Of a stretch of 64,000 bases of DNA, positions 42,870 through 53,068 are shown in pieces (the first letter of the stretch is position 1; every line of letters begins with the position of its first letter). The DNA is from Blautia parvula. Its GTDB lineage: Bacteria; Bacillota; Clostridia; Lachnospirales; Lachnospiraceae. The stretch spans positions 3,456,501 through 3,520,500 of the forward strand of contig NZ_CP084061.1 in NCBI RefSeq assembly GCF_020215665.1. Direction: 5' to 3'. The notes under the pieces are model-generated. The model had not been told where the DNA came from, made no database searches, and saw only the letters and a list, made by a program, of their open reading frames with translations. The translations under genes and the position numbers were made by a program.

Positions 42870-45038
42870 TTATGCCCAGTAGATTCTCATTCCTGTCTCA
42901 TGGCTCATGCGCTCCGGATGCCCTTTGACCCTGGAGGATAATGCAAAGATATCTCTGTAGGAATTCTGCGCAATACAGTTTCCTTCATGATCCGTCATGC
43001 TGACATACAGATTCCACCTCTGCCCTTCCCCATATCCTTCCGGAAAATGGATGATTTCTCTAACGGAATCCGGCTCCATATGGATTTTTCCGTTATTGTG
43101 CTCCACCACATTCCCGCTTTCCGTCTCTGTTATCACCCAGAAAACTTCACAGTCCTCGTATTTTTTATCTGTATCATTTACAGCATAGAGTCCATCCAGT
43201 ACATCTCTGTATTTAGCAAAAACCCCCACCGGGCTGTTGCTTTCCAGCATGGCCTGAAGTCCTTTTTTCGGAATCCCCCACCAGTCGTACAGGCCATAAA
43301 AGCTTTGGGGACACAAATCAATGAACATGAACTGCACATACCCGGAACACGGCGCATATTTCTGGATTCTGTAGTGCTCTGTATAGTATTTCAGCAGTTT
43401 ATACTGATAATCCTGGATGGCAGGGATCTCCTTTTCGATACCTGCGAGACGTCTGTATACAGCCGAGACTTTTTTCAGGCTTTCTGCACAGGCAGGCGCA
43501 TCAAATCCATACTCTGTATTCAGCTTCTCCGTTGTCCCATAGATTTCCCTGTACTCGCCCCCGCTGAGTGATCCCAGATAATTGTGGCTGTCCCCGCTGA
43601 AAATGTCCTCATCGCAGAAAGAACCCTTGATGATGGGACGGTCAGGGTCCATCTCCTGCAGTTCCCGGTAAAGCCTCGGCCCCGGATTTTCCTCCATGAA
43701 TCTTCTCCTGGTGTCCCCATCCGGGTCCACACAGCCGGGTTCATTCATGCCGATCCAGCAGATAATGGAGGGATGGCGCATCAGCATCCTGACATTTTCC
43801 TTGTAAATGCCGATGAATTTCTCTGCCCACTCATCTGTAGATGGGTGCGTCCAGTTATACTCTGAATCCTGGATGACCGCAATGCCCATTTTGTCGCACA
43901 GGTCATAAAACATATCCTGTTCCACATGGACATGAACCCTCACAAGATTAAAGCCTGCTGCCCTAATGTTAAGCAGGTCCCGGTAATACCGCTCCTCTGT
44001 CATGGCAGAAATATAGCAGTCAGGAAAATAAGAGGTTCCACGGATAAAAAAATCCCTGCCGTTCAGACGGAAACGTGTGATCTCTTTCGTTCGCACGATC
44101 ACTGTTTTCCGGAATGCAAAAACAGACTCTTTTCCGCATACCCTGCTGCCGTCTCTCTCAATCCAAACTTCCGCGGTATACATCCACGGCTGGCCGTGAT
44201 CCCAGGTGTTCCAGAGAAGAATATCCTCCATATTGACGGAACACGTCCTCTCCTCCTCACCGGCCTCTGCTGTAAAATCCAAAACCGCTTCACTCTTACA
44301 GATTCCGGATCTCTCATCCCTTATCTTCAGTACCATCCTGTACTTGGCACCGGGTGTAAGTCCTGCAAGTGCCGCCTTTGCCTTTACCCGTGCGCTGTCC
44401 ATGTCTTCGGAAAGCTCATAGTATATCTCCGGCCGATGCTCCATGAACTCCTGTTCGGTCATTATGAGTTCCACCCTGCCGTAAATCCCCACAGGGTTCA
44501 CATCGCGCTGTATGAATGTATCTGAATGCTCATAGGTTCCCTTCACCATTCTGCGCTTCACAAGAATGGTCCTGGAATCCTCTCTCTTCTTCTCCACTTC
44601 ATCGTCCCAGGGAGAACTCACCTTAACGATGAGAAGATTCTTCTCTCCCGGTTTTACAATGTCTGTGATATCAAAGGAAAACGGCGCGGAATATCCCTCA
44701 TGTTCCCCTGCAAACTGTCCGTTCACCCACACTTTGCAGTAGTAATCCACGTTGGTAAACCTCAGCCGAATCCTCTGCTGATCTCCTTTTGGTAAGTCAA
44801 ATTCATGCCGGTACCACCAGGGAGCCTGGTTAAAATATCTGAGTTCCCTTCCGAAATAAGGCTGGCCGGCAAACAAAAGCTGCAGATGTTTTAACCCGCT
44901 TAGTTTTTCCCATTCCGAGATCTGGGGGCCCATCTCCGTAAAAGCTTCTCTGTCTGTATACAGGCCCAGCTCTTCCCCCGTATCATGTACATCCTGGAGA
45001 ATATACCAGCCATCCTCCAGATTCTTTACTGTCTCCAT
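42870..45038 (-). CDS. glycoside hydrolase family 2 (beta-galactosidase/glucuronidase-like)
   Basis: 722 residues from the ATG at 45036-45038 (AAAGGAGG nine bases upstream; an ATG nine bases earlier touches the RBS). A jelly-roll sugar-binding domain (about 1-180; WWYRHEFDLP, NVDYYCKVWVNG) comes first, then an immunoglobulin-like domain, then the TIM barrel. The barrel has FIRGTSYFPDCY, VRVHVHVEQDMFYDLCDKMG, IGMNEPG with the acid/base Glu, and LNTEYGFDAPA with the nucleophile Glu. No signal peptide, so it acts on imported oligosaccharides. It is the last gene of the sugar-import operon. Exact sugar specificity cannot be read. Confidence 0.92.
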   Translation of the reverse strand: METVKNLEDGWYILQDVHDTGEELGLYTDREAFTEMGPQISEWEKLSGLKHLQLLFAGQPYFGRELRYFNQAPWWYRHEFDLPKGDQQRIRLRFTNVDYYCKVWVNGQFAGEHEGYSAPFSFDITDIVKPGEKNLLIVKVSSPWDDEVEKKREDSRTILVKRRMVKGTYEHSDTFIQRDVNPVGIYGRVELIMTEQEFMEHRPEIYYELSEDMDSARVKAKAALAGLTPGAKYRMVLKIRDERSGICKSEAVLDFTAEAGEEERTCSVNMEDILLWNTWDHGQPWMYTAEVWIERDGSRVCGKESVFAFRKTVIVRTKEITRFRLNGRDFFIRGTSYFPDCYISAMTEERYYRDLLNIRAAGFNLVRVHVHVEQDMFYDLCDKMGIAVIQDSEYNWTHPSTDEWAEKFIGIYKENVRMLMRHPSIICWIGMNEPGCVDPDGDTRRRFMEENPGPRLYRELQEMDPDRPIIKGSFCDEDIFSGDSHNYLGSLSGGEYREIYGTTEKLNTEYGFDAPACAESLKKVSAVYRRLAGIEKEIPAIQDYQYKLLKYYTEHYRIQKYAPCSGYVQFMFIDLCPQSFYGLYDWWGIPKKGLQAMLESNSPVGVFAKYRDVLDGLYAVNDTDKKYEDCEVFWVITETESGNVVEHNNGKIHMEPDSVREIIHFPEGYGEGQRWNLYVSMTDHEGNCIAQNSYRDIFALSSRVKGHPERMSHETGMRIYWA

Positions 45039-45058
45039 ATCCTGCATCCTCCTTTGTA

Positions 45059-45901
45059 TCAGCTCTTCACTGCGCCTGCAGCCATACCCTCTATGATATT
45101 TTTATTCAATATAAAATAAACAATCAGTGTCGGAAGAATAGAAATGACAATGGCGGCAAATGTGCTGCCCCAGTCCACTCGTCCGAACTGCCCCACAAAA
45201 TCGTTCAAACCGATGGGAAGTGTCTTCATCTCCGACGAAGATATGAATGTATTGGCATATGTAAATTCATTCCACACAAAAACAAAATTGTAAGTGAGCA
45301 CCGTCATGGTGGTATTCTTCGCCATGGGAACTACGATCTTCCAGAAAACAGTACCCATCCCTGCGCCGTCGATCACTGCTGCCTCCAGCAGGGAATCCGG
45401 CAGGAACTTAAAAAATCCCGTGTAGAGATAAATACACATAGGAAGCCCAAATCCCACCTGCGGCAGTACCAATGCCCAGTATGTATTCCTCAGCCCCAAC
45501 GCATTGTAGATCTGGAACATGGGGATCAGACAGGCGAATATGGGAATCATCATTCCAAAAAGGAAAAATCCCATCAGCGCATCCGCATGTTTTATTTTCA
45601 CCTTGCTGATCACAAAGGCCACAGGACAGCCCAGGACTACAATACCCAGCAGGGTCAGTACAGCAACGATGGTACTGTTTAAAAAGTATCTTGGGATTGC
45701 GGAGATTGTCAGAGCGCTTATATAGTTCCCCAGATAGAAGCTTGATGGGAGGGCGTATTGAGCGGTGTATGTCATCTCCTCCGATGTTTTCAGGCTGGAA
45801 CAGATCACCCAGAAAATAGGATATATCTGTATCATTACTATGATAAGCACTATAAAATAAAAAATACCTCTTACAGCCTTGCTTTTCCCTGCATGTGTCA
45901 T
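45059..45901 (-). CDS. sugar ABC transporter permease (MalG-type)
   Basis: 280 residues from the ATG at 45899-45901 (GGGGGAGG upstream), overlapping the other permease by four bases. Six membrane segments, with the EAAVIDGAGMGTVFWKIVVPMAKNT loop that contacts the ATPase. It forms the import channel with the neighbouring MalF-type subunit. No ATPase gene is present in this operon; such systems often share one MsmK-like ATPase encoded elsewhere. Confidence 0.93.
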   Translation of the reverse strand: MTHAGKSKAVRGIFYFIVLIIVMIQIYPIFWVICSSLKTSEEMTYTAQYALPSSFYLGNYISALTISAIPRYFLNSTIVAVLTLLGIVVLGCPVAFVISKVKIKHADALMGFFLFGMMIPIFACLIPMFQIYNALGLRNTYWALVLPQVGFGLPMCIYLYTGFFKFLPDSLLEAAVIDGAGMGTVFWKIVVPMAKNTTMTVLTYNFVFVWNEFTYANTFISSSEMKTLPIGLNDFVGQFGRVDWGSTFAAIVISILPTLIVYFILNKNIIEGMAAGAVKS

Positions 45902-46770
45902 TCTGATTCCTCCCCCTTCGCAGTCCCCAGCAGTCTCTGGATAACGAATACCGCCGCCAGACATTCCACCACAAGAAATACCGCCAGGGTACTGCCATAT
46001 CCAAAGTCAGCAGAGTTAAACGCTGTTTTGTACATATAGGTCGCTACCATTTCCGTCGATTTTGATTTATTATCCAGTATATAGAAGACATCAAAGGTCT
46101 TCAAACATCCATTGATCAGCATCACCACTACAATACTGAAAATATTCTTTATCAAAGGCAGTTTGATATATCTGTACTGCTGGATGAGACTGCACCCGTC
46201 CATAATGGATGCTTCCAGTACATCCTTGGAAATGGATACAAAGGCAGAATAAAATATGATCATATACAAACCGCAGTATTTGTACCCGTCAATCAGTGTT
46301 ATAGTGACAAGGGCAGTCTTTGAATTTGCCAGAAGGGCAATGGGGTCCATTCCCATTTTCTCCATCAGATAACAGACCAGGCCCTGTGGCTGTGCGGAAA
46401 GCATCTTGGAAAATATCTGACAGATTGCCATGGACGATATGATACAGGGTATAAAATAAATGACACGCAGCACATTGGACCCCTTGATGATATGGGATAA
46501 CAAAATTGCCAGGAACAGACCCGCAAGAAGCTGGAACGAACTTCCCAATAGTACAAATTTCAGGTTATTCACTACAGCCGATTTAAACGTCCCATCAGAA
46601 AACATCCTTACATAATTGGCAAGACCTACAAATTCCATATCTTTAATGCCGTTCCAGGAAAAAAAACTATAACCCACAGACCACAGAATAGGAATGATCA
46701 CCGTAAGAAAATATACGAAAAAAGCCGGAAGTACAAAAAGCGCAGGCTGTATTTTATTTCTGGGTTTCAT
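45898..46770 (-). CDS. sugar ABC transporter permease (MalF-type)
   Basis: 290 residues, six membrane segments starting with ALFVLPAFFVYFLTVIIPILWSVGYSF. The ATPase-contact loop reads EASIMDGCSLIQQYRYIKLPLIKN. Lies between the binding-protein gene and the second permease in the same operon. Confidence 0.93.
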   Translation of the reverse strand: MKPRNKIQPALFVLPAFFVYFLTVIIPILWSVGYSFFSWNGIKDMEFVGLANYVRMFSDGTFKSAVVNNLKFVLLGSSFQLLAGLFLAILLSHIIKGSNVLRVIYFIPCIISSMAICQIFSKMLSAQPQGLVCYLMEKMGMDPIALLANSKTALVTITLIDGYKYCGLYMIIFYSAFVSISKDVLEASIMDGCSLIQQYRYIKLPLIKNIFSIVVVMLINGCLKTFDVFYILDNKSKSTEMVATYMYKTAFNSADFGYGSTLAVFLVVECLAAVFVIQRLLGTAKGEESE

Positions 46771-46797
46771 CTATACTCCTCTCCTTCCTGAGTGATA

Positions 46798-46830
46798 AGG
46801 GTCCGGTCTCCCCTACAGGTTCCGGACCCT
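46798..46830 (-). other. intercistronic hairpin after the binding-protein gene
   Basis: AGGGTCCGG (46798-46806) pairs with CCGGACCCT (46822-46830) between the binding-protein and permease genes. Such hairpins commonly stabilise the upstream message or partly terminate transcription, giving more binding protein than permease. Confidence 0.65.
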
Positions 46831-46836
46831 CCCTTT

Positions 46837-48192
46837 TTATTCCACATCAAAATAGTCCGGCGCATACTGCGCTACCGCTTCATCCATTCTCTGACAAAAT
46901 TCTTCTGGAGTGGATTCGCCCATACCCAGATTAGCCAGTTCTTTTCTGTAAACTTCGTTTGTGGATGGGTCCAGACGGACATCCCAGCACTGAGCAAAGG
47001 TGCCGCAGTTTTCCAGATCCTTCAGAATCTGCTGTGTCAGTTCCGGAAGTTTATCCGGGTCACTAGGCATCATGGACGGCAGCATATCAAATTCATACAT
47101 AGCCATATCCGCGAAATTGTCCCATACAAATTTAATGAAATCCTTCATAGCCGGAGTCATGGAATCTTTCAATACCGCAGTTCCGATGCCGCAGTTGGCA
47201 TAATAGTCATTCTCTGTTGTCGCATCTTTATCACTGTCTATTGGAAGCTTGAATGTAGAAATATCATCTTTTAATTCTTTATTCTCATCCACAAGATCCG
47301 GAGTATCCCACGTCCCTGTGTATAACATGGCAGCACCTTTATTCAAAAACAGGTCCATCTGTGCTGTGGCATCCGAATTTGTCCAGCCTTCGCTGAAATA
47401 CTGCGAGATCTGCTGTGTATATTCTGCTGTGGCGATACCCACCTCTGAATCAAACTTTTCTTTACCCATTCTGGCATTATCAATAAATTCATTCCCTGCC
47501 ATACGGAATGCCTTAAATGCCGGATATCGCATGATCATATCATAGTTGCCGGCTGAGATTGGTGTGTACCCGGCTGCTTTCAGCTTTTCACATGCTTCAA
47601 GCAGTTCTGTCAGGGTCTTGGGCGTCTCTGTGATTCCGGCATCCTCGAACATTTCGGTATGATACCAGAAATACTCCACATTTCCCTGCCAGGTCATCAG
47701 ATAATTACTTCCGTCGCTCAGTTTCGGATAATCCAGTGCAATGTCAAAGAACTTATCCTTTAATCCCAGTTCGTCATATAGGTCATCTATGCTGTAGATA
47801 ATTCCCTTTTTGCAGATACCTTCAAAAAAGGCCTCCGGGTCCGCATCAAACCAATCCGGCAGTTCGTTGCTGGATGCCAGAATTTTTATTTTCTGGAGAT
47901 AGGTTGCCCTGTCCGCTATGGATTCTACATTAAATTCAAAACCGGGATGATCCTCCTTATACATCTCCGCAATCTTCTTCAGTGTCTTAAGAGCTGCATC
48001 TGTCTCACCTCTTGCACTGACGTAATTGATCACCAGATCTTCTGAGTCAGTATTATCACCGGATTCCTTTTCCTGCGTCTTCTGTGTATTTTCTTCCTTT
48101 TTATCACCGGTTCCCCCATTGCCTCCGCATCCGACTGCCGTTACACACATGACTGCAGCTAAACCTGCAGCTGCCAGCTTCTTCAGTTTCAT
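46837..48192 (-). CDS. extracellular sugar-binding lipoprotein
   Basis: 451 residues from the ATG at 48190-48192 (AAAGGAGG upstream; the open frame further upstream is not translated by any visible RBS). A lipoprotein signal ends in VTAVGC, followed by an acidic Gly/Asp/Glu-rich linker. The family-1 solute-binding fold has motifs such as WFDADPEAFFEGI, LMTWQGNVEYFWYHTEMFEDAGI and GAAMLYTGTWD. It captures an oligosaccharide outside the membrane for the two permeases that follow. Confidence 0.92.
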   Translation of the reverse strand: MKLKKLAAAGLAAVMCVTAVGCGGNGGTGDKKEENTQKTQEKESGDNTDSEDLVINYVSARGETDAALKTLKKIAEMYKEDHPGFEFNVESIADRATYLQKIKILASSNELPDWFDADPEAFFEGICKKGIIYSIDDLYDELGLKDKFFDIALDYPKLSDGSNYLMTWQGNVEYFWYHTEMFEDAGITETPKTLTELLEACEKLKAAGYTPISAGNYDMIMRYPAFKAFRMAGNEFIDNARMGKEKFDSEVGIATAEYTQQISQYFSEGWTNSDATAQMDLFLNKGAAMLYTGTWDTPDLVDENKELKDDISTFKLPIDSDKDATTENDYYANCGIGTAVLKDSMTPAMKDFIKFVWDNFADMAMYEFDMLPSMMPSDPDKLPELTQQILKDLENCGTFAQCWDVRLDPSTNEVYRKELANLGMGESTPEEFCQRMDEAVAQYAPDYFDVE

Positions 48193-48518
48193 CCTTTTTT
48201 CCTCCTTTAAATTTGCCTTATCATCATGACGTCCTGAGATTCGGTTTTTTCTGTTTTTTGTTTGTAGATTCATTATAGAAAATTTTTTCGACAAAATATA
48301 TGGAAAATTTTAAGTACACTTGGAATATTTTCCTATAGTTCTCAGATTGCTTGTGACATAAATCCGATTATTGTATAATAACTTTTAGCCATACAGCAAT
48401 TCTACGCATCTAATGTGCTGGCTGTAAGAAAAGATTCTGAAGCCAGGTAGAAATCCTATTGCCAAAGTGGCTGTGAAAATATTCATATGAAACCAATGGA
48501 GAAAAAAAGGAGCTTTCT

Positions 48519-50330
48519 ATGAACAGGATAAAACACTCTGTATTCTACATTTTTTCAACTTTTCCTATTAAACACCGGCTGCTGATCACCTACCTTTTTC
48601 TGAGTGGTTTTATATTAGTCATCACAGCAGTCGCATTTTATAACACTGCTAAAAATGCGCTGGTTGAACACGCTACCTTATCCAGCCAACAGCAGCTTAC
48701 GATCATCACCAACAATCTAAGTGAAAAAATAGGCCATATTTCCGACTATGCCATTACCCTGTCCATCAACAGTGATATTGGTGAAACCCTGAAGGAAAAC
48801 CCCACGGTACCTGAAAACGCACTGTCACGCTTTTTTGTAAATTCCACGCTCACCAAACAGGCACAAAGAATTATTGGTTTACATAAAAATATATCTAATT
48901 GGGATATTCTTGACACAGAAAACAATTGGTATCACAGCAGCACGGATATCACAGAAGAATTGACCCCTTGCCTGTCACCGGAATTTCTGCAGGTATTGCA
49001 GACGGATCCTTCCTTCCACTTTTTAGGTCCTTATACGATTGACGGCACACCAACATTCGCCGCCTTAAAACCAGTTACGGACATTGACACCACAAAGTAT
49101 CTGGGCACCGTCGCCCTTCTGATCCAGGAACCCAGCATATCCTCCGCCTTCCGGGACCTGCCGGACAGTGATCTGCGGAATTTTTACATAACGGACTCTG
49201 ATAACAGGATATTGTCCTCCTCAACATCCGAGGGAATCTATGAATCTTTTGCCTCCTATACGGGAATCAGCACCAAAGAGATGAAGAAACTGGAGGATAC
49301 GAATATGGCAACCGCCTATATCCACGGAACAGAGACACTGCTCATCAGAAAGGAATATCCCGGGCTGGACTGGTATGTGGTGAACCTGATACCTCTGCAG
49401 AATCTTACCATGGAGCACAGGACTGTGCTGCAGACCATTGTTCTCATATGCGTACTACTGTTCATCCTCTCCCTGTTCTTCTCCATGCTCTGCACAAGGA
49501 CTGTGACAGCCCCCATCCAGCGCCTGGCCTCCAAGATGGAGACAGCTTCCATGGGCAACCTGGATATATCCGCAAGCTATCACTCCAACGATGAACTGGC
49601 AGTTCTGTACAAGCAGTTCAACCTTATGATGCAGCGCATACAGACTCTGATCGATCATGTATATGAAGAACAGAGCGCAAAACAGGAGATGGAGATCCGG
49701 CTGCTCCAATCCCAGATAAATCCCCATTTCCTGTACAATACACTGAGTACTATCAAATCCCTGATTGAACTGGAGATGAATGAGACCGCCGTAAAAGCAG
49801 TGGCCGCAATGTCTGTCTTCTACCGGAATTCCCTTTCAAAAGGACGGTTCATCATTCCTCTGAAGCAGGAACTGGAATTGACAGAGCAATACCTGTACAT
49901 ACAGAGCCTCCGCTATATGGAATATGTAGATTATGAGTTCAACCTGACAGCCACATTTCCCATGGACCAGATCGACATACCTAAGCTTACGCTCCAGCCT
50001 ATTGTAGAAAATATATTTGTCCATGCCCTATCCACAGAAAAATGTCATATCTGCGTCAATATAACCGAGGATGACGCAAACGTAGCAATAACCATAACCG
50101 ACAACGGAACCGGTATTCCCCCAGAAAAGCTGAAAGAGCTGCAGACATCCATTTATTCCGGCAGTGTGGATGGCAGATCCTTTGGCCTTCCCAACATTCA
50201 CCACAGGATCATACTGTTGTACGGAATGAACTATGGCCTTACTATAACCAGCCGGGAGAAAGAATTTACCGCAGTCACAGTAACTCTGCCCAAAGGAGGA
50301 GCAAAAGATGAAGACCCTGATAATTGTTGA
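48519..50330 (+). CDS. YesM-type sensor histidine kinase
   Basis: 603 residues. A membrane segment (about 21-45), a Cache-like extracytoplasmic sensor (about 46-300), a second membrane segment and a HAMP domain (TAPIQRLASKMETASMGNLD) come first. The LytS/YesM-type kinase core has QSQINPHFLYNTL with acceptor His403. The HATPase domain has ITDNGTGIPPEKL and SFGLPNIHHRIILLYG. Divergent from the binding-protein operon and overlapping the regulator gene by 23 bases. It probably senses the same sugar. Confidence 0.93.
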   Translation: MNRIKHSVFYIFSTFPIKHRLLITYLFLSGFILVITAVAFYNTAKNALVEHATLSSQQQLTIITNNLSEKIGHISDYAITLSINSDIGETLKENPTVPENALSRFFVNSTLTKQAQRIIGLHKNISNWDILDTENNWYHSSTDITEELTPCLSPEFLQVLQTDPSFHFLGPYTIDGTPTFAALKPVTDIDTTKYLGTVALLIQEPSISSAFRDLPDSDLRNFYITDSDNRILSSSTSEGIYESFASYTGISTKEMKKLEDTNMATAYIHGTETLLIRKEYPGLDWYVVNLIPLQNLTMEHRTVLQTIVLICVLLFILSLFFSMLCTRTVTAPIQRLASKMETASMGNLDISASYHSNDELAVLYKQFNLMMQRIQTLIDHVYEEQSAKQEMEIRLLQSQINPHFLYNTLSTIKSLIELEMNETAVKAVAAMSVFYRNSLSKGRFIIPLKQELELTEQYLYIQSLRYMEYVDYEFNLTATFPMDQIDIPKLTLQPIVENIFVHALSTEKCHICVNITEDDANVAITITDNGTGIPPEKLKELQTSIYSGSVDGRSFGLPNIHHRIILLYGMNYGLTITSREKEFTAVTVTLPKGGAKDEDPDNC

Positions 50331-51903
50331 TGATGAGCTGTTTTTCCGCAAATCCATCTGCAGCCTCATCAAAAAACAGGAAAACTATGAGATTATCGGC
50401 GAAGCCAACAACGGAGCTTCCGGTGCTGAAATCATCCGGGAACTGAAGCCTGATATTGCCCTGGTGGACATTTCCATGCCTGTCATGGACGGCCTGGAGA
50501 TGATCCGTTCCCTTGTTCCGGACTGCCGGACAAAATTCATCCTCTCCACAGGTTACAGCGACTTCGCCTATGCGAAGCAGGCCATCACTCTGGGGGTAAA
50601 GGAGTATCTTCTGAAGCCGGTGGACAACCGGGAACTTCTCGACTGTCTTGATAAACTGAGTCTGGAAATTGACAGCGAACGCCACAGACAGGATGTAATA
50701 TCCGACTACTATCAGTCACGGAGCATCTACCAAAAACACATGGCTCTTAACTTCTTTAGCAAAGCCATATCAGGCGACTGCCAACCGGAGGAATTCGCCG
50801 TGCTGAAAAAGCAGGCAGAGCTGGAAGGCACAGACTGGTTCCTGGTACTCTCCCTGAAACTGAACAGCACCAATACCTCTGTGTGGAACTGGGAAACCGA
50901 CCTGGCACTCTGTCATTCCATTATGGAAAATATCTGTACGGAAGTCCTTCACGGAACATATGAGCATCTTCTTTATGTGGATTACTCCCTTTCCCACCAG
51001 TATATTATCCTGGGGCTGAAGGATGGCTCCTGCCAGGTTCCCCGTCTGGAAGAACTGTGCGAACACCTGATAAAGCTGCTGAAGGATACGGTCCATATAC
51101 CTGTGAGCATTTTCAGCGGAACACCGCAGCATGGTGCCCAGGGAATCAAAGCTTCCTATGAGGAGGCGCTTTCTGTCCAGCATAACAGCAGCTATAAGAA
51201 TCTCACGGTATTTAAGTATTACAGCCGGGAAGTCCTTTCCCAGAATATGGATATCACATCCGATATCTGCCGTGAACTTCTGCTTCTGCTGCGCAGAAAA
51301 CAGGGGGAACAGGTGATCCAATACATCTGCAGCACCTTTGACAGAATGCAGGAGACGAACTGCCATATCCGCAAGACCCGGCTTACGGCTGCCTTATTTA
51401 TCACAGTGCTGGATGATTTCATTACGGAATGCGGCTGTTCGGACATGGAATTTACAGAACTGCAGAATGCCCTGGATTCCTACCGTAACTGCGAAAATAT
51501 TGACCAGCTCAAAAAGCTGATCACAGACACCTACATCTCCGCTTTAGAACGTTTCGGAAAAAATACGGAGTCCGGCAAGACTCACCTGATATCGGATATC
51601 CAGGATTATATTGGTCAGCACTACATGGACCCTGAATTAAGACTGGAAACCATTGCCGCCCATTTTTTCGTCAGTCCCCAGTACCTGAGCACACTGTTCA
51701 GCCAGGAAAGCCACAGTACACTGAGCAGCTACATCAATACTTTCCGAATGCACAGGGCCAAGGAATTTCTGCTGCAGCAGTCTCCTTCCATACAGAATAC
51801 AGCGGCACTGTGTGGTTTTACGGATGCAGGGTATTTCAGCAAGTGTTTTAAAAAATTTTACGGGATATCACCTAAGAACTTTTTGGCACTCCGGTCCTCC
51901 TGA
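50308..51903 (+). CDS. YesN-type response regulator with AraC DNA-binding domain
   Basis: 531 residues. An N-terminal receiver (IALVDISMPVMDG with the phosphorylated Asp, EYLLKPVDNREL with Lys) is followed by a long linker. The C-terminal AraC/XylS domain (about 430-525) has two helix-turn-helix motifs (LETIAAHFFVSPQYLSTLFSQE and IQNTAALCGFTDAGYFSKCFKKFYGISP). Partner of the YesM-type kinase. The adjacent sugar-import operon is the expected target. Confidence 0.95.
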   Translation: MKTLIIVDDELFFRKSICSLIKKQENYEIIGEANNGASGAEIIRELKPDIALVDISMPVMDGLEMIRSLVPDCRTKFILSTGYSDFAYAKQAITLGVKEYLLKPVDNRELLDCLDKLSLEIDSERHRQDVISDYYQSRSIYQKHMALNFFSKAISGDCQPEEFAVLKKQAELEGTDWFLVLSLKLNSTNTSVWNWETDLALCHSIMENICTEVLHGTYEHLLYVDYSLSHQYIILGLKDGSCQVPRLEELCEHLIKLLKDTVHIPVSIFSGTPQHGAQGIKASYEEALSVQHNSSYKNLTVFKYYSREVLSQNMDITSDICRELLLLLRRKQGEQVIQYICSTFDRMQETNCHIRKTRLTAALFITVLDDFITECGCSDMEFTELQNALDSYRNCENIDQLKKLITDTYISALERFGKNTESGKTHLISDIQDYIGQHYMDPELRLETIAAHFFVSPQYLSTLFSQESHSTLSSYINTFRMHRAKEFLLQQSPSIQNTAALCGFTDAGYFSKCFKKFYGISPKNFLALRSS

Positions 51904-52100
51904 ACATGCAGGGGAACTTCCGGCTGCCGGGCGCGGAGCAAACAGCGGCTATTTCTGTGTGAAAAACGGTTGGATATTGCCAAACCCTTTCTTTTGTGCT
52001 AATTTAAGTAGTATTGAAAAAGAAAAAGCAGCTTTTTTATGTACGGCCAGCGCAGCAAATGTGCAGGCCTGACCAAATAGCTGCGGGAAAGGACCCAAAA

Positions 52101-53009
52101 ATGGCAGACATACTAACCAGGGCCGCTGCACTTATCTGCATGATTGCCCTGGCGTTTACATTGAAAAAGATACATATTTTGAAAAAAGAGGACTTCCGTG
52201 TGGTGTCCGCACTGGTGGTTAAGATCACACTGCCTTGTGCCATCATCAATAATTTCAGCCAGATGGATTTTGACACCTCTCTCTTTTTTCTGGTTCCCAT
52301 TGGATTTTGCGGAACCCTCTTTCTGATCGGAACGGGATATTTTATGGCGAGAAAGAAAAGCCCGGATGAGAAGGCTTTTCAGATGATCAACCACTCAGGG
52401 TTCAACATCGGCACCTTTGCCATTCCCTATCTGCACAGCTTTGTAGGTCCCTCCGGGGTGATCGCCGCTTCCATGTTTGACATCGGCAATTCCCTGCTGT
52501 GCACAGGCGGAACCTATGCCTTGGCCTCCAGTGTGCAGAACCCGGATAACAGAACCACCATAGGCTCCCTGTTAAAAAAGACCTTTTCCTCCGTACCCAC
52601 CCTGACCTACCTGCTCATGACACTTTTAAGCCTGCTGCATCTCAGGCTGCCGGGGGGCATACTCACCTTTGCGGGAATCGGGGCGGAGGCAAACGCATTC
52701 ATGGCTATGACAATGCTGGGAATCGGCATGGAACTCACCTTAAACCGCAGACATTTTTCATCCATAACCCGTATCTTAAGTGTCCGCTACCTGGTGGCCC
52801 TCATATTCTCCCTTGCCGCCTGGTTTCTGCTTCCCTTTGACAGAGCCCTGAAAAAAACACTGGTCATCCTGCTCTTCTCACCGCTGGCATCCTTTGATCC
52901 GATCTTTACGGAAAAATGCGGGGGTGATGTGGGACTTTCCAGTGAGATCAATTCCATCAGTATTATTATCAGCATTGTGTGTATGACACTGCTTTTGATC
53001 ATTTTGTAA
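52101..53009 (+). CDS. AEC-family (auxin efflux carrier-like) transporter
   Basis: 302 residues from the ATG at 52101 (GGGAAAGGA upstream). About ten hydrophobic segments in two similar halves. IKITLPCAIINNFSQMDFD and SGFNIGTFAIPYLHSF match the AEC pattern of unwound helices. Bacterial relatives transport malate and other organic acids. The substrate is unknown here. It lies 197 bases after the YesN gene and ends at a terminator. Confidence 0.88.
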   Translation: MADILTRAAALICMIALAFTLKKIHILKKEDFRVVSALVVKITLPCAIINNFSQMDFDTSLFFLVPIGFCGTLFLIGTGYFMARKKSPDEKAFQMINHSGFNIGTFAIPYLHSFVGPSGVIAASMFDIGNSLLCTGGTYALASSVQNPDNRTTIGSLLKKTFSSVPTLTYLLMTLLSLLHLRLPGGILTFAGIGAEANAFMAMTMLGIGMELTLNRRHFSSITRILSVRYLVALIFSLAAWFLLPFDRALKKTLVILLFSPLASFDPIFTEKCGGDVGLSSEINSISIIISIVCMTLLLIIL

Positions 53010-53014
53010 AAAAT

Positions 53015-53062
53015 AACGGTGAACATAGCTGCCTTCCGGGTACGCTGTGTTCACCGTTTTCA
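53015..53062 (+). terminator. terminator after the AEC gene
   Basis: AACGGTGAACA (53015-53025) pairs with TGTTCACCGTT (53048-53058), followed by TTCATTTT. It lies between convergent genes. Confidence 0.85.
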
Positions 53063-53068
53063 TTTTCT